Counted from the stretch's first letter, positions 16,984 through 25,935 are shown. The stretch is DNA of 64,000 nt from Bradyrhizobium sp. WSM471 (GCF_000244915.1 NZ_CM001442.1:6572001-6636000), one strand, 5' to 3'. Notes: generated from the letters alone by a model not told the origin. Made by a program: numbers and translations.

Positions 16984-18369
16984 TTAAGCGGCCGATTGCG
17001 TCGTCGAGATCCACGCCTTGTCCTCCTGCACCACTGCTCGCCCGCCGATCTTCGATCCGGCCGCGACGTTGAGAGTGCCACTCTGTCCCAGTTCGCGTGC
17101 CAACACCTCGCGATCACAAGCGCCCTCCCACAGCGAAACGGTGATAGCCGCGACGCAGTTGCTGATCATGCTGGTCAGCGCCCGTGCTTCCGACATGAAG
17201 CGGTCGATGCCGACAAGCAGCGCCACGCCTGCCACGGGCAGATCCGGCATGACGGAGAGAGTCGCGACAAGGGCAACGAAGCCGCTGCCGGTAACGCCGG
17301 CCGCGCCTTTCGACGTCAGCAGCATCAATCCGAGCATCGCCGCAATCTGCCCCCACGACAGGTGGATGTCGCAGGCCTGCGCGATGAAGATGGAGGCCAA
17401 CGTGAGATAAATGGCGCTGCCATCAAGGTTGAAAGAATAGCCCATCGGCAATACCAGTCCGGACACGCCTTTTTGGCATCCGAGCTGCTCCAGCTTGCGC
17501 AGCGCCCCAGGGAGCGCCGGCTCCGACGATGACGTGCCGAGCACGATGAGCAGTTCTTCCTTGAAGTAGCGAATGGTCTTCCACAGGCTGAAACCGTTCA
17601 ACCGCGCCAGCGTACCGAGCACGACGATCACAAAGACCGAGCAGGCGACATAGAATGTCAGGATCAGCAGTCCGAGCGAGCCGATCGAACGGACGCCGTA
17701 GCGGCCGACCGTGAAAGCCATGGCGCCGAAGGCACCGAGCGGAGCGAGCTTCATGACGAAGCCGAAGCACACAAACAGCACCTGTGAGAACGAGTCGATT
17801 GCCTTTGTCACGACGGCACCGCCGTCGCCGGCGCGGCTTAGCCCAAAGGCGACCAGGACGGAGACCAGCAGCACCGGCAGAACTTCACCATCGGCAAATG
17901 CTCCGAAGAACGAATGCGGGATAATGTGCAGCACGAAGTCCGCGAATCCGGACACGCCAGCTTGCTTGGTGAATTTCGCGGCCACCGACGGATCCAACGT
18001 GCTGGGGGAAACATGCATGCCCACGCCCGGCTGGATCCACGATACGGCGATCAGGCCTGCCAGCAATGCGAGCGCGGTCAAGAGGTAAAACAGCGCCATG
18101 GATTTCACCAGCGTGCGGGCAACCTCGCGGGAATCGCTGATGCTGTTGATGCCGCTCACGATGGTGCAGAACACGATCGGCGCGATCATCATCTTGACCA
18201 GCTTGACGAAGCCGTCTCCGAGGGGCTTCAGCGCGGCGCCGAATTCGGGCCAGAAATGGCCCATGAGGATCCCCAGCATGAGGCCAATCAAGACCTGGAC
18301 GTAGAGAACCCGGTAGAATGGCTTTCGCACCTGAATGTTCGGGTGCCCGACCCGCGCTTCCTTCTGCAT
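16984..18369 (-). CDS. dctA: C4-dicarboxylate transporter DctA
   Basis: This 461-residue dicarboxylate:cation symporter takes up succinate, fumarate and malate. Visible DAACS motifs are V-K-M-M-I-A-P-I-V-F-C-T-I near the N-terminus, the serine-rich hairpin L-G-T-S-S-S-E-P-A-L-P, G-Y-S-F-N-L-D-G-S-A-I-Y, and the C-terminal D-R-F-M-S-E-A-R-A-L-T substrate site. Length matches DctA. The ribosome-binding site GGGAGAGA lies before the ATG at 18369. Upstream is a four-copy tandem repeat and then the PrpF-like gene on the same strand, so the transporter may bring in the substrate of that enzyme. No dctBD genes are present. Confidence 0.94.
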   Translation of the reverse strand: MQKEARVGHPNIQVRKPFYRVLYVQVLIGLMLGILMGHFWPEFGAALKPLGDGFVKLVKMMIAPIVFCTIVSGINSISDSREVARTLVKSMALFYLLTALALLAGLIAVSWIQPGVGMHVSPSTLDPSVAAKFTKQAGVSGFADFVLHIIPHSFFGAFADGEVLPVLLVSVLVAFGLSRAGDGGAVVTKAIDSFSQVLFVCFGFVMKLAPLGAFGAMAFTVGRYGVRSIGSLGLLILTFYVACSVFVIVVLGTLARLNGFSLWKTIRYFKEELLIVLGTSSSEPALPGALRKLEQLGCQKGVSGLVLPMGYSFNLDGSAIYLTLASIFIAQACDIHLSWGQIAAMLGLMLLTSKGAAGVTGSGFVALVATLSVMPDLPVAGVALLVGIDRFMSEARALTSMISNCVAAITVSLWEGACDREVLARELGQSGTLNVAAGSKIGGRAVVQEDKAWISTTQSAA

Positions 18370-18383
18370 TTCTTATCTCTCCC

Positions 18384-18440
18384 ATGGCTCTGAATTTTAT
18401 GGCTCTGAATTTATGGCCCTGAATTTGTGGCTCTGATTTT
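18384..18440. repeat. Four-unit tandem repeat upstream of dctA
   Basis: Four imperfect copies of ATGGCTCTGAATTT stand head to tail: 18384-18398, 18399-18412, 18413-18426 and 18427-18440. The first has one extra T, and the others differ at one to three positions. The array fills the gap between the PrpF-like stop and the dctA ribosome-binding site. Confidence 0.85.
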
Positions 18441-18468
18441 TCTTGATGGCTTCGGAGGCGGCCCAGCT

Positions 18469-19542
18469 TCAGGCCGCCATGACTGAAAGAGGCACGTGCG
18501 ACCGGCGAGCGAAGACGTGGCCCTCGAAGATTCGCCGAGCTGTCCGCTGCACCTTGGCAACTGGGCCGGGCTCCAGCCGAACCACGAGTTGGCCGGAGGG
18601 ATGGGCAAGTGTGATCGTCACCGGCGGCGCCAACAGTCCGACCATCTCTGCGGCGATCGTTCCGGGCGTCACACAGGCGGTCGCGATCGCGACAGCGCCG
18701 GTCACCGCGAGTGCGCTATGGCAGTCGTGCGGCATGAAGTACCGGGTGTTCAACGTCGCCTCGACCGCGGGCGAAATCAGGACCGGTTTCGGAATCACCA
18801 TTGACGGGGAATCCGGAAAACCCATCCGGCGTCCAGCCTCGATACGCAGGTTTTCGAGCCGCGCGCGGAAGTCGCCGTCGGCGAACGCCGAGGGTGCCTC
18901 ACGGCCGGTCCATCCCATATCCGCGGCGCGGACCAGCATGACCGGCATGGCTGCGTCGATGCAGGTTACGTCCACCCCTTCGATGCGGTCGACCGGACGT
19001 CCCGTCGGTAGCAGGCGGCCGGTGCGTGCGCCGGCTGCGTTGGGGAACGACAGTTCGATAGGCGCGGCCGTTCCCGGTACACCGTCGATCTGCGCTTCGC
19101 CCTCATAGGTCACGCGCCCGCCGGGAGTGGCAACCGTCGCGTCAATCAGCTTGCCGGTATTGACATTGTGGATGCGCACATGGGTGCGATCTGCGGTAGC
19201 GGCGACCAATCCGGCTTCGATTGCGAACGGCCCTACCGCTGCCAGCATATTCCCGCAGTTCGGCGAAGTATCGACGATCCCTTCACGAATCCGTACCTGG
19301 GCAAAGAGGTAATCGACATCGGCACCCGCGACGGATGCCGGTCCGACGATCGCAACCTTGTTGATGACGGCGTTGCCACCGCCAATTCCGTCGATCCCAA
19401 GATCGTGTCCCCCTCCCATCACCGACAACAAGATCGCATCCCGCAGCCTGGGTTCGGCTGGAAGATCGCTGGCCAGAAAAAACGGCCCGCGCGAGGTGCC
19501 CCCGCGCATTACCACGCATGGAATAGCGATCTGATCGTTCAT
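18469..19542 (-). CDS. PrpF family isomerase, 4-oxalomesaconate tautomerase-like
   Basis: The 357-residue protein has the PrpF/DapF-like double-hotdog fold signature: R-G-G-T-S-R-G-x-F-F at residues 13-22, G-G-G-x-x-x-I-N-K around 54-62, and the catalytic-type S-P-N-C-G-N with Cys96. Related enzymes are GalD (4-oxalomesaconate tautomerase in gallate breakdown), PrpF (aconitate isomerisation in the 2-methylcitrate cycle) and aconitate isomerases. The overall impression is closest to GalD, but there is no galA/B/C neighbour, so the substrate is open. It is divergent from a LysR gene that is its likely regulator and is followed by dctA. Confidence 0.8.
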   Translation of the reverse strand: MNDQIAIPCVVMRGGTSRGPFFLASDLPAEPRLRDAILLSVMGGGHDLGIDGIGGGNAVINKVAIVGPASVAGADVDYLFAQVRIREGIVDTSPNCGNMLAAVGPFAIEAGLVAATADRTHVRIHNVNTGKLIDATVATPGGRVTYEGEAQIDGVPGTAAPIELSFPNAAGARTGRLLPTGRPVDRIEGVDVTCIDAAMPVMLVRAADMGWTGREAPSAFADGDFRARLENLRIEAGRRMGFPDSPSMVIPKPVLISPAVEATLNTRYFMPHDCHSALAVTGAVAIATACVTPGTIAAEMVGLLAPPVTITLAHPSGQLVVRLEPGPVAKVQRTARRIFEGHVFARRSHVPLSVMAA

Positions 19543-19656
19543 GAGGCTCTTCCGTTCGGGAACTTTGCTCGAAGGAGATCATCCACCCGCCCAACTCTTT
19601 TGTGAAATGCAAATATCTGATGTATTATTCCGGTTATTGGTACAACGGAGTCTGCC

Positions 19657-20637
19657 ATGAATGCAGAACTGCTCGACCTCAAGGCGTTCATCACCGTGGC
19701 GGAGATGGGCAGCTTCGTCCGCACCGCGAAGGCGCTGAACCTGTCGCAACCGGCGCTGAGCCGGCGCATTCAGAAGCTCGAAGAAAGCCTCGGCGCGCCG
19801 TTGCTCGAACGGTCCACGCGCCACGTCAACCTCACCATGACCGGCCGCGACTTCCTGCCAAAGGTGCGCCGCCTCATCGACGAGTTCGAAACGTCGGTGC
19901 TTGCCATCCAAGATATCGGCGCGCGAAGTTCAGGTGTTGTGTCGGTGGCCGCGGTGCCGACAGCAGTATTCTATTTCCTGCCACGAGCGATCGGCCGATT
20001 CGCCGAAGCGTATCCGCGCATTCGCATCCGGATTTTGGACATCGGCGCCAATGAAGGATTGGAAGCGGTCGCGCGCGGAGAAGCCGACTTCGGCATCAAT
20101 TTCATCGGCGCTTCGCATGCCGAAATTGAATTTGAGAAACTGGTCGAAGACCCTTTCGTCCTGGCGTGCCGCCATGATCATCCGTTGGCATCGCGCAAGC
20201 AGGTGAGCTGGTCGGAGATAGTGCCGCACCGTGTCATCACCGTGGGCCGCAACAGCGGCAATCGCGCGTTGATCGACAACGCCATGGCGCGGCACGGCTT
20301 GCAGCTCAACTGGACCTACGAAGTCGCTCACCTCTCCGGTTCCCTTGGCTTGGTCGAAGCGGGACTGGGCGTCGCGGTGCTACCGAGGCTCGCGACGCCA
20401 GCCGCCGGTCATCCGATCATCCACACCATTCCGTTGATCGAGCCGGAGGTATCGCGGACGATCGGAATCGTGCGTAGGCACGGTGCGACCCTATCTCCAC
20501 ATGCAAGCCAGCTCCTCAAAATGCTTCTCGAGGCATGGCGCTCTCCCTTACTAACGAGTGGGCAAGGCAAGCCGCGTCCCCGATCCGCCGGGGCAAGCTC
20601 GAATGCTGCTTCGATGGGTCTGAAGCGGAAACGCTGA
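19657..20637 (+). CDS. LysR family transcriptional regulator
   Basis: This 326-residue regulator has an N-terminal winged helix-turn-helix (residues 1-62, with the N-L-S-Q-P-A-L-S-R-R-I-Q-K-L-E signature) and a two-lobe effector domain (about 92-295). The C-terminal tail of some 25 residues after that is Ser/Arg/Lys-rich and looks unstructured. It is divergent from the PrpF-like gene across a 114-base AT-richer gap. LysR proteins usually bind such gaps and control the divergent gene. An imperfect dyad AATA-N7-TATT is present there, but I could not fix a convincing T-N11-A site. Confidence 0.92.
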   Translation: MNAELLDLKAFITVAEMGSFVRTAKALNLSQPALSRRIQKLEESLGAPLLERSTRHVNLTMTGRDFLPKVRRLIDEFETSVLAIQDIGARSSGVVSVAAVPTAVFYFLPRAIGRFAEAYPRIRIRILDIGANEGLEAVARGEADFGINFIGASHAEIEFEKLVEDPFVLACRHDHPLASRKQVSWSEIVPHRVITVGRNSGNRALIDNAMARHGLQLNWTYEVAHLSGSLGLVEAGLGVAVLPRLATPAAGHPIIHTIPLIEPEVSRTIGIVRRHGATLSPHASQLLKMLLEAWRSPLLTSGQGKPRPRSAGASSNAASMGLKRKR

Positions 20638-20994
20638 CAATTCGCCGCGGCGCGCTGCCAGACTGTTCCTGCCGCTGTCGTGTCCTCAAAGGCATTTCTG
20701 GATCACCGCCGCAGCACAGCGGCGCGGCCGGTTGCGTTGCCTTGGGCCGTCACACCGCTTACAACAGCCGGATCTTTCGGCAATCCGGCAGATGATGGGG
20801 TGAGGCCGGGATGCCCAGAGCGAATTGATTGCCACGAATTGATGCAGCCTTTAGATCGATGCGCACATTAAGCATCTCCACAGGGCGATCCCCCACGACC
20901 TATGTCTGACAACAAGCCGCTAGATCGTACCACGGCCATGCGCTAGTGTTTTATACGACCGGTTAAAAACACCGGCCGTTTGAGGGAGAAAAAC
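20638..20994. other. Intergenic region without a gene, promoter region of the ABC operon
   Basis: Open frames here overlap the LysR end or lack ribosome-binding sites and family resemblance. The 3' part holds an imperfect 23-base dyad at 20948-20970 (GTTTT...AAAAC, 7 of 11 pairs matching), which could be an operator for the sugar-type ABC operon that starts at 20995. Nothing else was recognised. Confidence 0.5.
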
Positions 20995-22380
20995 GTGAAA
21001 TCCAAGGTTATTGGCGCAGTATCACTGGCGGTCGCTGCGGCCGGGCTGTTTGCAGCCGCTGCACCCGCATTTGCGCAGCAGAAGACGATTACGGTCTGGT
21101 GGGGCAAGGGCTTCTACCGCTCCGAAGACGACGCGCTGCTCGATACGATCAAGAAGTTCGAAGCCAAGACGGGAATCAAGGTCGAATTGTCGCAGTACGC
21201 GATCCAGGACATGATTCCGAAGACGGTCGCGGCGCTCGATGCCGGCACCGTGCCCGATGTGGCCTATTCCGACTCCTATGACGTCCAGGCGCAGGGCAAG
21301 TGGGCCTATGAGGGCAAGCTCGAGGACCTCTCGGATATCATGGAGCCGATCAAGGGCCGGTTCGTGCAGAACACGCTGGACGCCTCGATCCTCTACAACG
21401 ACGTCACCAAGAAGAAAGCCTATTACGGCTTCCCGCTGAAGCAGCAGAGCATGCACGTCCAGATCTGGAACGACATGCTGGAGAAGGCCGGCTTCAAGCT
21501 CGCCGACATTCCGACCGACTGGGCGGGGTACTGGACGTTCTGGTGCGACAAGGTGCAACCCGGAATCCGCAAAGCCACCGGCCAGCGCATCTACGCCGTC
21601 GGCCAGCCGATGGGCGTGGAATCCACCGACGCCTTCCAGTCGTTCTACACCTTCATGGACGCCTACCACGTCAAGCTGGTCGATGACGACGGCAAGCTCA
21701 CGGTCGACGATCCCAAGGTCCGCGAGAACCTGATCAAGGCCATGAAGGACTACACCGACACCTACATCAAGGGCTGCACGCCGCCGTCCTCCACGACCTG
21801 GAAGGATCCGGACAACAACGTCGCGTTCCACAACAAGACCATCGTGATGACCCACAACTTCACGATCTCGATCGCGGCTAAGTGGTACGAGGACTCGCAG
21901 AACCAGGCGCTCACGCAAGAGCAGCGCGACGCCGGCAAGAAAGCCTATGAACAGGACATCATCACGGCGTCCTTCCCGAAGGCGCCGGATGGGTCGACCA
22001 TCCGCTACCGCTCCGACGTCAAGACCGGGCTGGTGTTCAGCGTGGCCAAGAACAAGGCCGAGGCCAAGCAGTTCATCAGCTTCCTGCTCCAGGAAGAGAA
22101 CGTGCGGCCCTATATCGAGGGCGCGCTCGGCCGCTGGTTCCCTGTGACGAAGGAAAGCCAGGCCAGCCCGTTCTGGCAGGCCGACAAGCACCGCAAGGCG
22201 GTCTACGCCCAGTTCACGGGCGGCACCGCGCCGTTCGACTTCACCAAGAACTGGAAGTTCACGATTCTCAACAACGAGAACGTGTGGGCCAAGGCGATGA
22301 ACCGGGTGGTCAGCGAGAAGGTTCCGGTCGACAAGGCCGTCGACGAACTGATCGCCCGCATCAAGCAGGTCGCGGGTTAA
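20995..22380 (+). CDS. ABC transporter substrate-binding protein, family 1 (sugar type)
   Basis: The 461-residue periplasmic protein has a Sec signal peptide (A-A-A-P-A-F-A-Q) and the extracellular solute-binding family 1 layout: T-V-W-W-G-K-G near the mature N-terminus, F-E-A-K-T-G-I-K-V-E-L, and P-D-V-A-Y. A GTG start at 20995 is chosen because GAGGGAG lies just before it; an in-frame TTG at 20980 overlaps that site. Family 1 proteins usually bind oligosaccharides, polyols or glycerol-phosphate derivatives. Two permease genes follow, but no ATPase gene. Confidence 0.9.
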   Translation: MKSKVIGAVSLAVAAAGLFAAAAPAFAQQKTITVWWGKGFYRSEDDALLDTIKKFEAKTGIKVELSQYAIQDMIPKTVAALDAGTVPDVAYSDSYDVQAQGKWAYEGKLEDLSDIMEPIKGRFVQNTLDASILYNDVTKKKAYYGFPLKQQSMHVQIWNDMLEKAGFKLADIPTDWAGYWTFWCDKVQPGIRKATGQRIYAVGQPMGVESTDAFQSFYTFMDAYHVKLVDDDGKLTVDDPKVRENLIKAMKDYTDTYIKGCTPPSSTTWKDPDNNVAFHNKTIVMTHNFTISIAAKWYEDSQNQALTQEQRDAGKKAYEQDIITASFPKAPDGSTIRYRSDVKTGLVFSVAKNKAEAKQFISFLLQEENVRPYIEGALGRWFPVTKESQASPFWQADKHRKAVYAQFTGGTAPFDFTKNWKFTILNNENVWAKAMNRVVSEKVPVDKAVDELIARIKQVAG

Positions 22381-22427
22381 GTCATCGCCCCTCGCCCCGC
22401 CCTGCGGGTGAAGGTATAAGAACAGTA

Positions 22428-22448
22428 CCGGCCGCGTTTTGCGGCCGG
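22428..22448 (+). terminator. Hairpin between binding-protein and permease genes
   Basis: CCGGCCGC (22428-22435) pairs perfectly with GCGGCCGG (22441-22448) around a GTTTT loop. There is no long T-run, so it more likely protects the 3' end of the binding-protein transcript or attenuates read-through into the permeases than fully terminates. Confidence 0.6.
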
Positions 22449-22473
22449 CAACTCTTTGAAGAGTCCAAAAAGA

Positions 22474-23346
22474 ATGGCGATTACGCTCTCTGGTGATCAG
22501 TCGATCCCCGCACCGCCCTTGTCGTCGCGGCTGACCCCGACGCAAATCTGGGGCATCGTGCTGCTCGCACCCTATTTGCTCGTTTTCCTCGCCTTCGTCG
22601 TCTACCCCGTCTGTTACGGGTTATGGCTGGCGCGCGCTCCGTCGAATTATGTCGCGCTCTATAACGACCCGATCTTCGCGCGCGCCGCCGTCAACACGCT
22701 GATCTTCCTGGTCATCGGCATCAATATCAAGATGCTGATCGCGCTGTTCCTGTCCGGCTTCTTCGCGCAGCAGCGCACCTGGATCAGATGGCTCTCGGTG
22801 GTTTTCATCCTGCCCTGGGCGGTGCCGTCGATCCCGACCATCCTGTCGGTGCGCTTCATGTTCAACCCCGAATGGGGCATGGTGAACCACTTCATCTTCT
22901 CCTTGACCGGCGATGACGGCCCGAACTGGCTGAACGACCCGACCGTGGCGCTGACCATGGCGATCGCCGTCCACATCTGGAAATCGCTGCCGTTCTGGAC
23001 GCTGATCCTGATGACCGGACGGCTTGCGATCGCGCAAGATCTGTTCGAGGCCGCCGAGGTCGATGGCGCCAGCTGGTGGCAGAAATTCCGTTACATCACC
23101 TGGCCGTCGCTGCAGATGCTCTACATCACCTGCACGCTTCTCTCGATGATCTGGACGCTCGGCGACTTCAACAGCGTCTATCTGCTCACCGGCGGCGGCC
23201 CGGCCGACCTCACGCACGTGTTGTCGACGCTCGGCATCCGCTATCTCCGGCTCGACCAGCTCTCGCTCGCGATGGCCTCCATCGTCTGCGCGATACCGTT
23301 CGTCCTGCCGCTGATGTACTTCATGATGAAACGGTTGTCGCGATGA
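22474..23346 (+). CDS. Sugar-type ABC transporter permease (MalF/UgpA type)
   Basis: This 290-residue inner-membrane protein has six predicted transmembrane segments and the EAA loop (E-A-A-E-V-D-G-A-S-W-W-Q-K-F) that contacts the ATPase. The ATG at 22474 is the first reasonable start; a TTG at 22456 is in frame. It overlaps the next gene by four bases (ATGA), a sign of translational coupling. It imports the ligand of the preceding binding protein. Confidence 0.92.
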   Translation: MAITLSGDQSIPAPPLSSRLTPTQIWGIVLLAPYLLVFLAFVVYPVCYGLWLARAPSNYVALYNDPIFARAAVNTLIFLVIGINIKMLIALFLSGFFAQQRTWIRWLSVVFILPWAVPSIPTILSVRFMFNPEWGMVNHFIFSLTGDDGPNWLNDPTVALTMAIAVHIWKSLPFWTLILMTGRLAIAQDLFEAAEVDGASWWQKFRYITWPSLQMLYITCTLLSMIWTLGDFNSVYLLTGGGPADLTHVLSTLGIRYLRLDQLSLAMASIVCAIPFVLPLMYFMMKRLSR

Positions 23347-24194
23347 AGCTTCCCTCTCTCCGTGACGTCGCGACCGAGGCGCGGCTGCTCCTGATCGGCA
23401 TTCCCGTCCTGCTCTGGACGATGATACCGATCTATCACATGTTCCTGTTTGCGATCTCGCCGAAGGAGGACGCGTTCTCGGGCAAGCTGTGGCCGGATCA
23501 TCCGACACTGCACAACTTCGAAATCGTGTTCAAGCAGCAGCATTATTTCCTGCGCGACTTCTACGTGCAGTTCTGGAATTCGCTGGTGATCGCGGCGGCC
23601 GTCGGCGTGCTGACGCTGGTCATCGCGACCGCCGCGGCGTTCTCGATTTCGCGGCTGCGCGTGCCCGGCGGGCGCATCGTGATGAACCTCGCGCTGTTCA
23701 CCTATTTCATCCCGGCGGCGTTCCTCGCGGTGCCGATGTATCGCACCATGGGCAATTACGGCCTGCTCAACAATCATTGGTCGCTGATCCTGGCCATGGT
23801 GACGATCGCCAGCCCTTATGCGATCTGGGTGCTCAAGCAGGCCTCCGACAAGCTGCCGGTCGAACTGGACGAGGCCGCCGTGATGGACGGCGCGACGACC
23901 CTGCAGATCTTCCGCCTGGTCTATTTGCCGCTGATGATGCCCTCGCTGGTCGCGATCGGCACCTATGCGGTGCTGCTCGCCTGGAACGAATACCTCTACG
24001 CGTTCCTGCTGCTCTCGAACGACCGCGAGCTCACCCTTCCCGTCGCGCTCGGCAACTTCCTGGCCGCCGACGACTCGCCGTGGGAGCTGCTGATGACGAC
24101 CGGCTTCATCTACGCGCTGCCGCCGGCGGCGATCTACTACGCCTTCCGCCGCTACATGGTGGGCGGGCTCACCGCGGGTGCGGTGAAGTCCTGA
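23343..24194 (+). CDS. Sugar-type ABC transporter permease (MalG/UgpE type)
   Basis: The 283-residue second permease has six membrane segments and an EAA-type loop (D-E-A-A-V-M-D-G-A-T-T-L-Q-I-F). The start at 23343 overlaps the stop of the first permease by four bases. A much longer open frame extends upstream inside the preceding gene but is an artefact of the reading frame. No ATP-binding gene follows. The next gene is an unrelated membrane protein 113 bases on, so the ATPase must be encoded elsewhere or shared. Confidence 0.92.
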   Translation: MKLPSLRDVATEARLLLIGIPVLLWTMIPIYHMFLFAISPKEDAFSGKLWPDHPTLHNFEIVFKQQHYFLRDFYVQFWNSLVIAAAVGVLTLVIATAAAFSISRLRVPGGRIVMNLALFTYFIPAAFLAVPMYRTMGNYGLLNNHWSLILAMVTIASPYAIWVLKQASDKLPVELDEAAVMDGATTLQIFRLVYLPLMMPSLVAIGTYAVLLAWNEYLYAFLLLSNDRELTLPVALGNFLAADDSPWELLMTTGFIYALPPAAIYYAFRRYMVGGLTAGAVKS

Positions 24195-24307
24195 CGCAGC
24201 AGGACAGGTCGGGACGCCGCAAGCACGGCGCTCGCGCAGACTAGCGGACAATTGCCAGTTGTCCGCGCCTGCTCTAACTTGCAGCCCGCAAAGCCAGCGG
24301 GCTCATC

Positions 24308-25300
24308 ATGCGCAGCAACGATGCACTCCATCTCGGCCTGATGCTCGGGGCGCTTGCCGCGTCCTATCTGGTGCCGTTCGAGCTGTTGCTGCTGGCCTAT
24401 GTCGTGCTCGGCCCAGCGCATTATTTCACCGAGATCTCGTGGCTGCATGATCGCAGCTACTATCTGCCTCACCGCGGGATTGCCGCTGTCCTGGCGATTG
24501 TCGCCGTGGTCGCGGCCCTGATCGACAACGCGTCATGGTTCGGCTCCGCAATGTGGGGCGCGCTGGTCGTATGTGCCATGCTGGCAGCCACCACCTCGGC
24601 GATCGAAAGCATGCTGCTGTTCATGGCGGCCATCGCGCTGTCCGCGATCATGTATTCGAGCGGGTCTTCACTCGCGGTCATCGGCATCCTGATTCCGACC
24701 TTGATCCACGTCTGCCTGTTCACGCTGATCTTCATGGTGCTCGGTGCCTACCGGTCCGGCAGCCGCGTGCAGGCCGCGCTGGTGGCCGTCTACCTCGTCG
24801 CGATCGCCACGATCCTGCTGGTGCCGCCGACCGCCGAAATCCGGATCGCGAGCTTTGCCCACGTCGGACAGGATTACTTCGGCAATGTCGGTCCGGCCCT
24901 CGGCCGGCTGTTCGGCGTGCCCGGGCTCGTCCTCGACGTCAGGCTGACCAGCCTGCTCGCCTTCGTCTACACCTATCATTATCTGAACTGGTTCATCAAA
25001 GCCGACGTGATCCGCTGGACCGCTGTGCCAAAGGCGCGGCTGGCGGCGATGGCCGGCGCCAGCGCCGTCTCCACCGCGCTGTACTTCTACGACTACGCCT
25101 TCGGCTTCACCTTCCTGCTGGCGCTGAGCCTGATCCACATCCTGCTCGAATTTCCGCTCGACAGCCTTGCGCTGCGGCAGCTTGGATCCGCCGTCCACGG
25201 CGCGGTACGCGCGCGATTCGCGGAGCCCGCCGCGGCTTCCGCGACGCGATCGCGTTCTACAGGCACCAAGACTATGAAACGCGCATCCCGGTCACATTGA
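24308..25300 (+). CDS. Polytopic membrane protein with intramembrane histidines, unknown
   Basis: This 330-residue protein has about nine hydrophobic segments and a charged, low-complexity C-terminal tail (from about 300). I do not recognise a named family. Four histidines fall in or at the edge of membrane segments: His38 (G-P-A-H-Y-F-T-E), His134 (T-L-I-H-V), His224 (Y-T-Y-H-Y-L-N-W) and His277 (L-I-H-I-L-L-E), with Glu42, Glu281 and Asp285 close by. Buried histidines in a polytopic protein are reminiscent of membrane metalloenzymes such as the Brp/Blh carotenoid dioxygenases, but their usual motif is absent, so this is only a hypothesis. It is convergent with the next gene with no gap. Confidence 0.7.
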   Translation: MRSNDALHLGLMLGALAASYLVPFELLLLAYVVLGPAHYFTEISWLHDRSYYLPHRGIAAVLAIVAVVAALIDNASWFGSAMWGALVVCAMLAATTSAIESMLLFMAAIALSAIMYSSGSSLAVIGILIPTLIHVCLFTLIFMVLGAYRSGSRVQAALVAVYLVAIATILLVPPTAEIRIASFAHVGQDYFGNVGPALGRLFGVPGLVLDVRLTSLLAFVYTYHYLNWFIKADVIRWTAVPKARLAAMAGASAVSTALYFYDYAFGFTFLLALSLIHILLEFPLDSLALRQLGSAVHGAVRARFAEPAAASATRSRSTGTKTMKRASRSH

Positions 25301-25798
25301 TCATGCCACCGCGCTCTTGCGGCGATACGCGATCAGAAGCGCGATCGTCGAGCCGATGAAATAGCCGGCGGTCGCGCCCGAAATGGCGCGGCCGGCGATG
25401 AAGGCCACCGCGCGATCGCCCGCATCGATCGCCGAGATCACGCCAACCGTGTACTGCACAGAGAACACGACGAGGTTGCGGACCAGCGCAAACGCGCTGC
25501 CGGGACGAATGATCTCCCCGGTCGTGTGATCGACATCGAACGGACGCGGCGTCAGCACGCCGAGCGGCAGTAGCGCCAGTGCCGCCGCGATCCAGGCGAT
25601 CAGCGGCCACGTGCCGTCCTGATGTCCAAAGCTGATCCGTGAGACGCCCCAGACGATGAACACGGCCGGCACGATCAGCGCGCGCGAGATCGGCGCCCTG
25701 CGCGGCTGCATCGCCTTGATGCCCTGCCAGACCAGATAGGCAAGCAATGCGAAGACCCAGAGCGGCGTATGAGTGATGATGCCGAGCGCGAACTTCAT
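25301..25798 (-). CDS. Small membrane protein, DUF6622-like
   Basis: The 165-residue protein has four hydrophobic segments. The N-terminus G-I-I-T-H-T-P-L-W-V-F-A-L-L-A-Y-L-V and the following W-Q-G-I-K-A-M-Q-P-R are, from memory, typical of the DUF6622 family; function unknown. The stop codon abuts that of the preceding plus-strand gene. It is divergent from the next exported protein gene across about 140 bases. Confidence 0.6.
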   Translation of the reverse strand: MKFALGIITHTPLWVFALLAYLVWQGIKAMQPRRAPISRALIVPAVFIVWGVSRISFGHQDGTWPLIAWIAAALALLPLGVLTPRPFDVDHTTGEIIRPGSAFALVRNLVVFSVQYTVGVISAIDAGDRAVAFIAGRAISGATAGYFIGSTIALLIAYRRKSAVA

Positions 25799-25935
25799 GA
25801 TTGACTTTCGTCACTATGCCTGACCGAGGCGAAACGATAAAAATCAGATTGACAACCTAAGTGTGCGCGCACGATATTCTCTATCTATTGTCGGTACCGC
25901 GTATTTACCCATCCATTTGCCTGACGGATAGCGAA

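Noticed and set aside
18384..18440. CRISPR-like array
   Set aside because: Repeats are contiguous with no spacers and only four units.
21022..22545. 507-codon frame antisense to the binding-protein gene
   Set aside because: No start signal or family resemblance; opposite strand is clearly coding.
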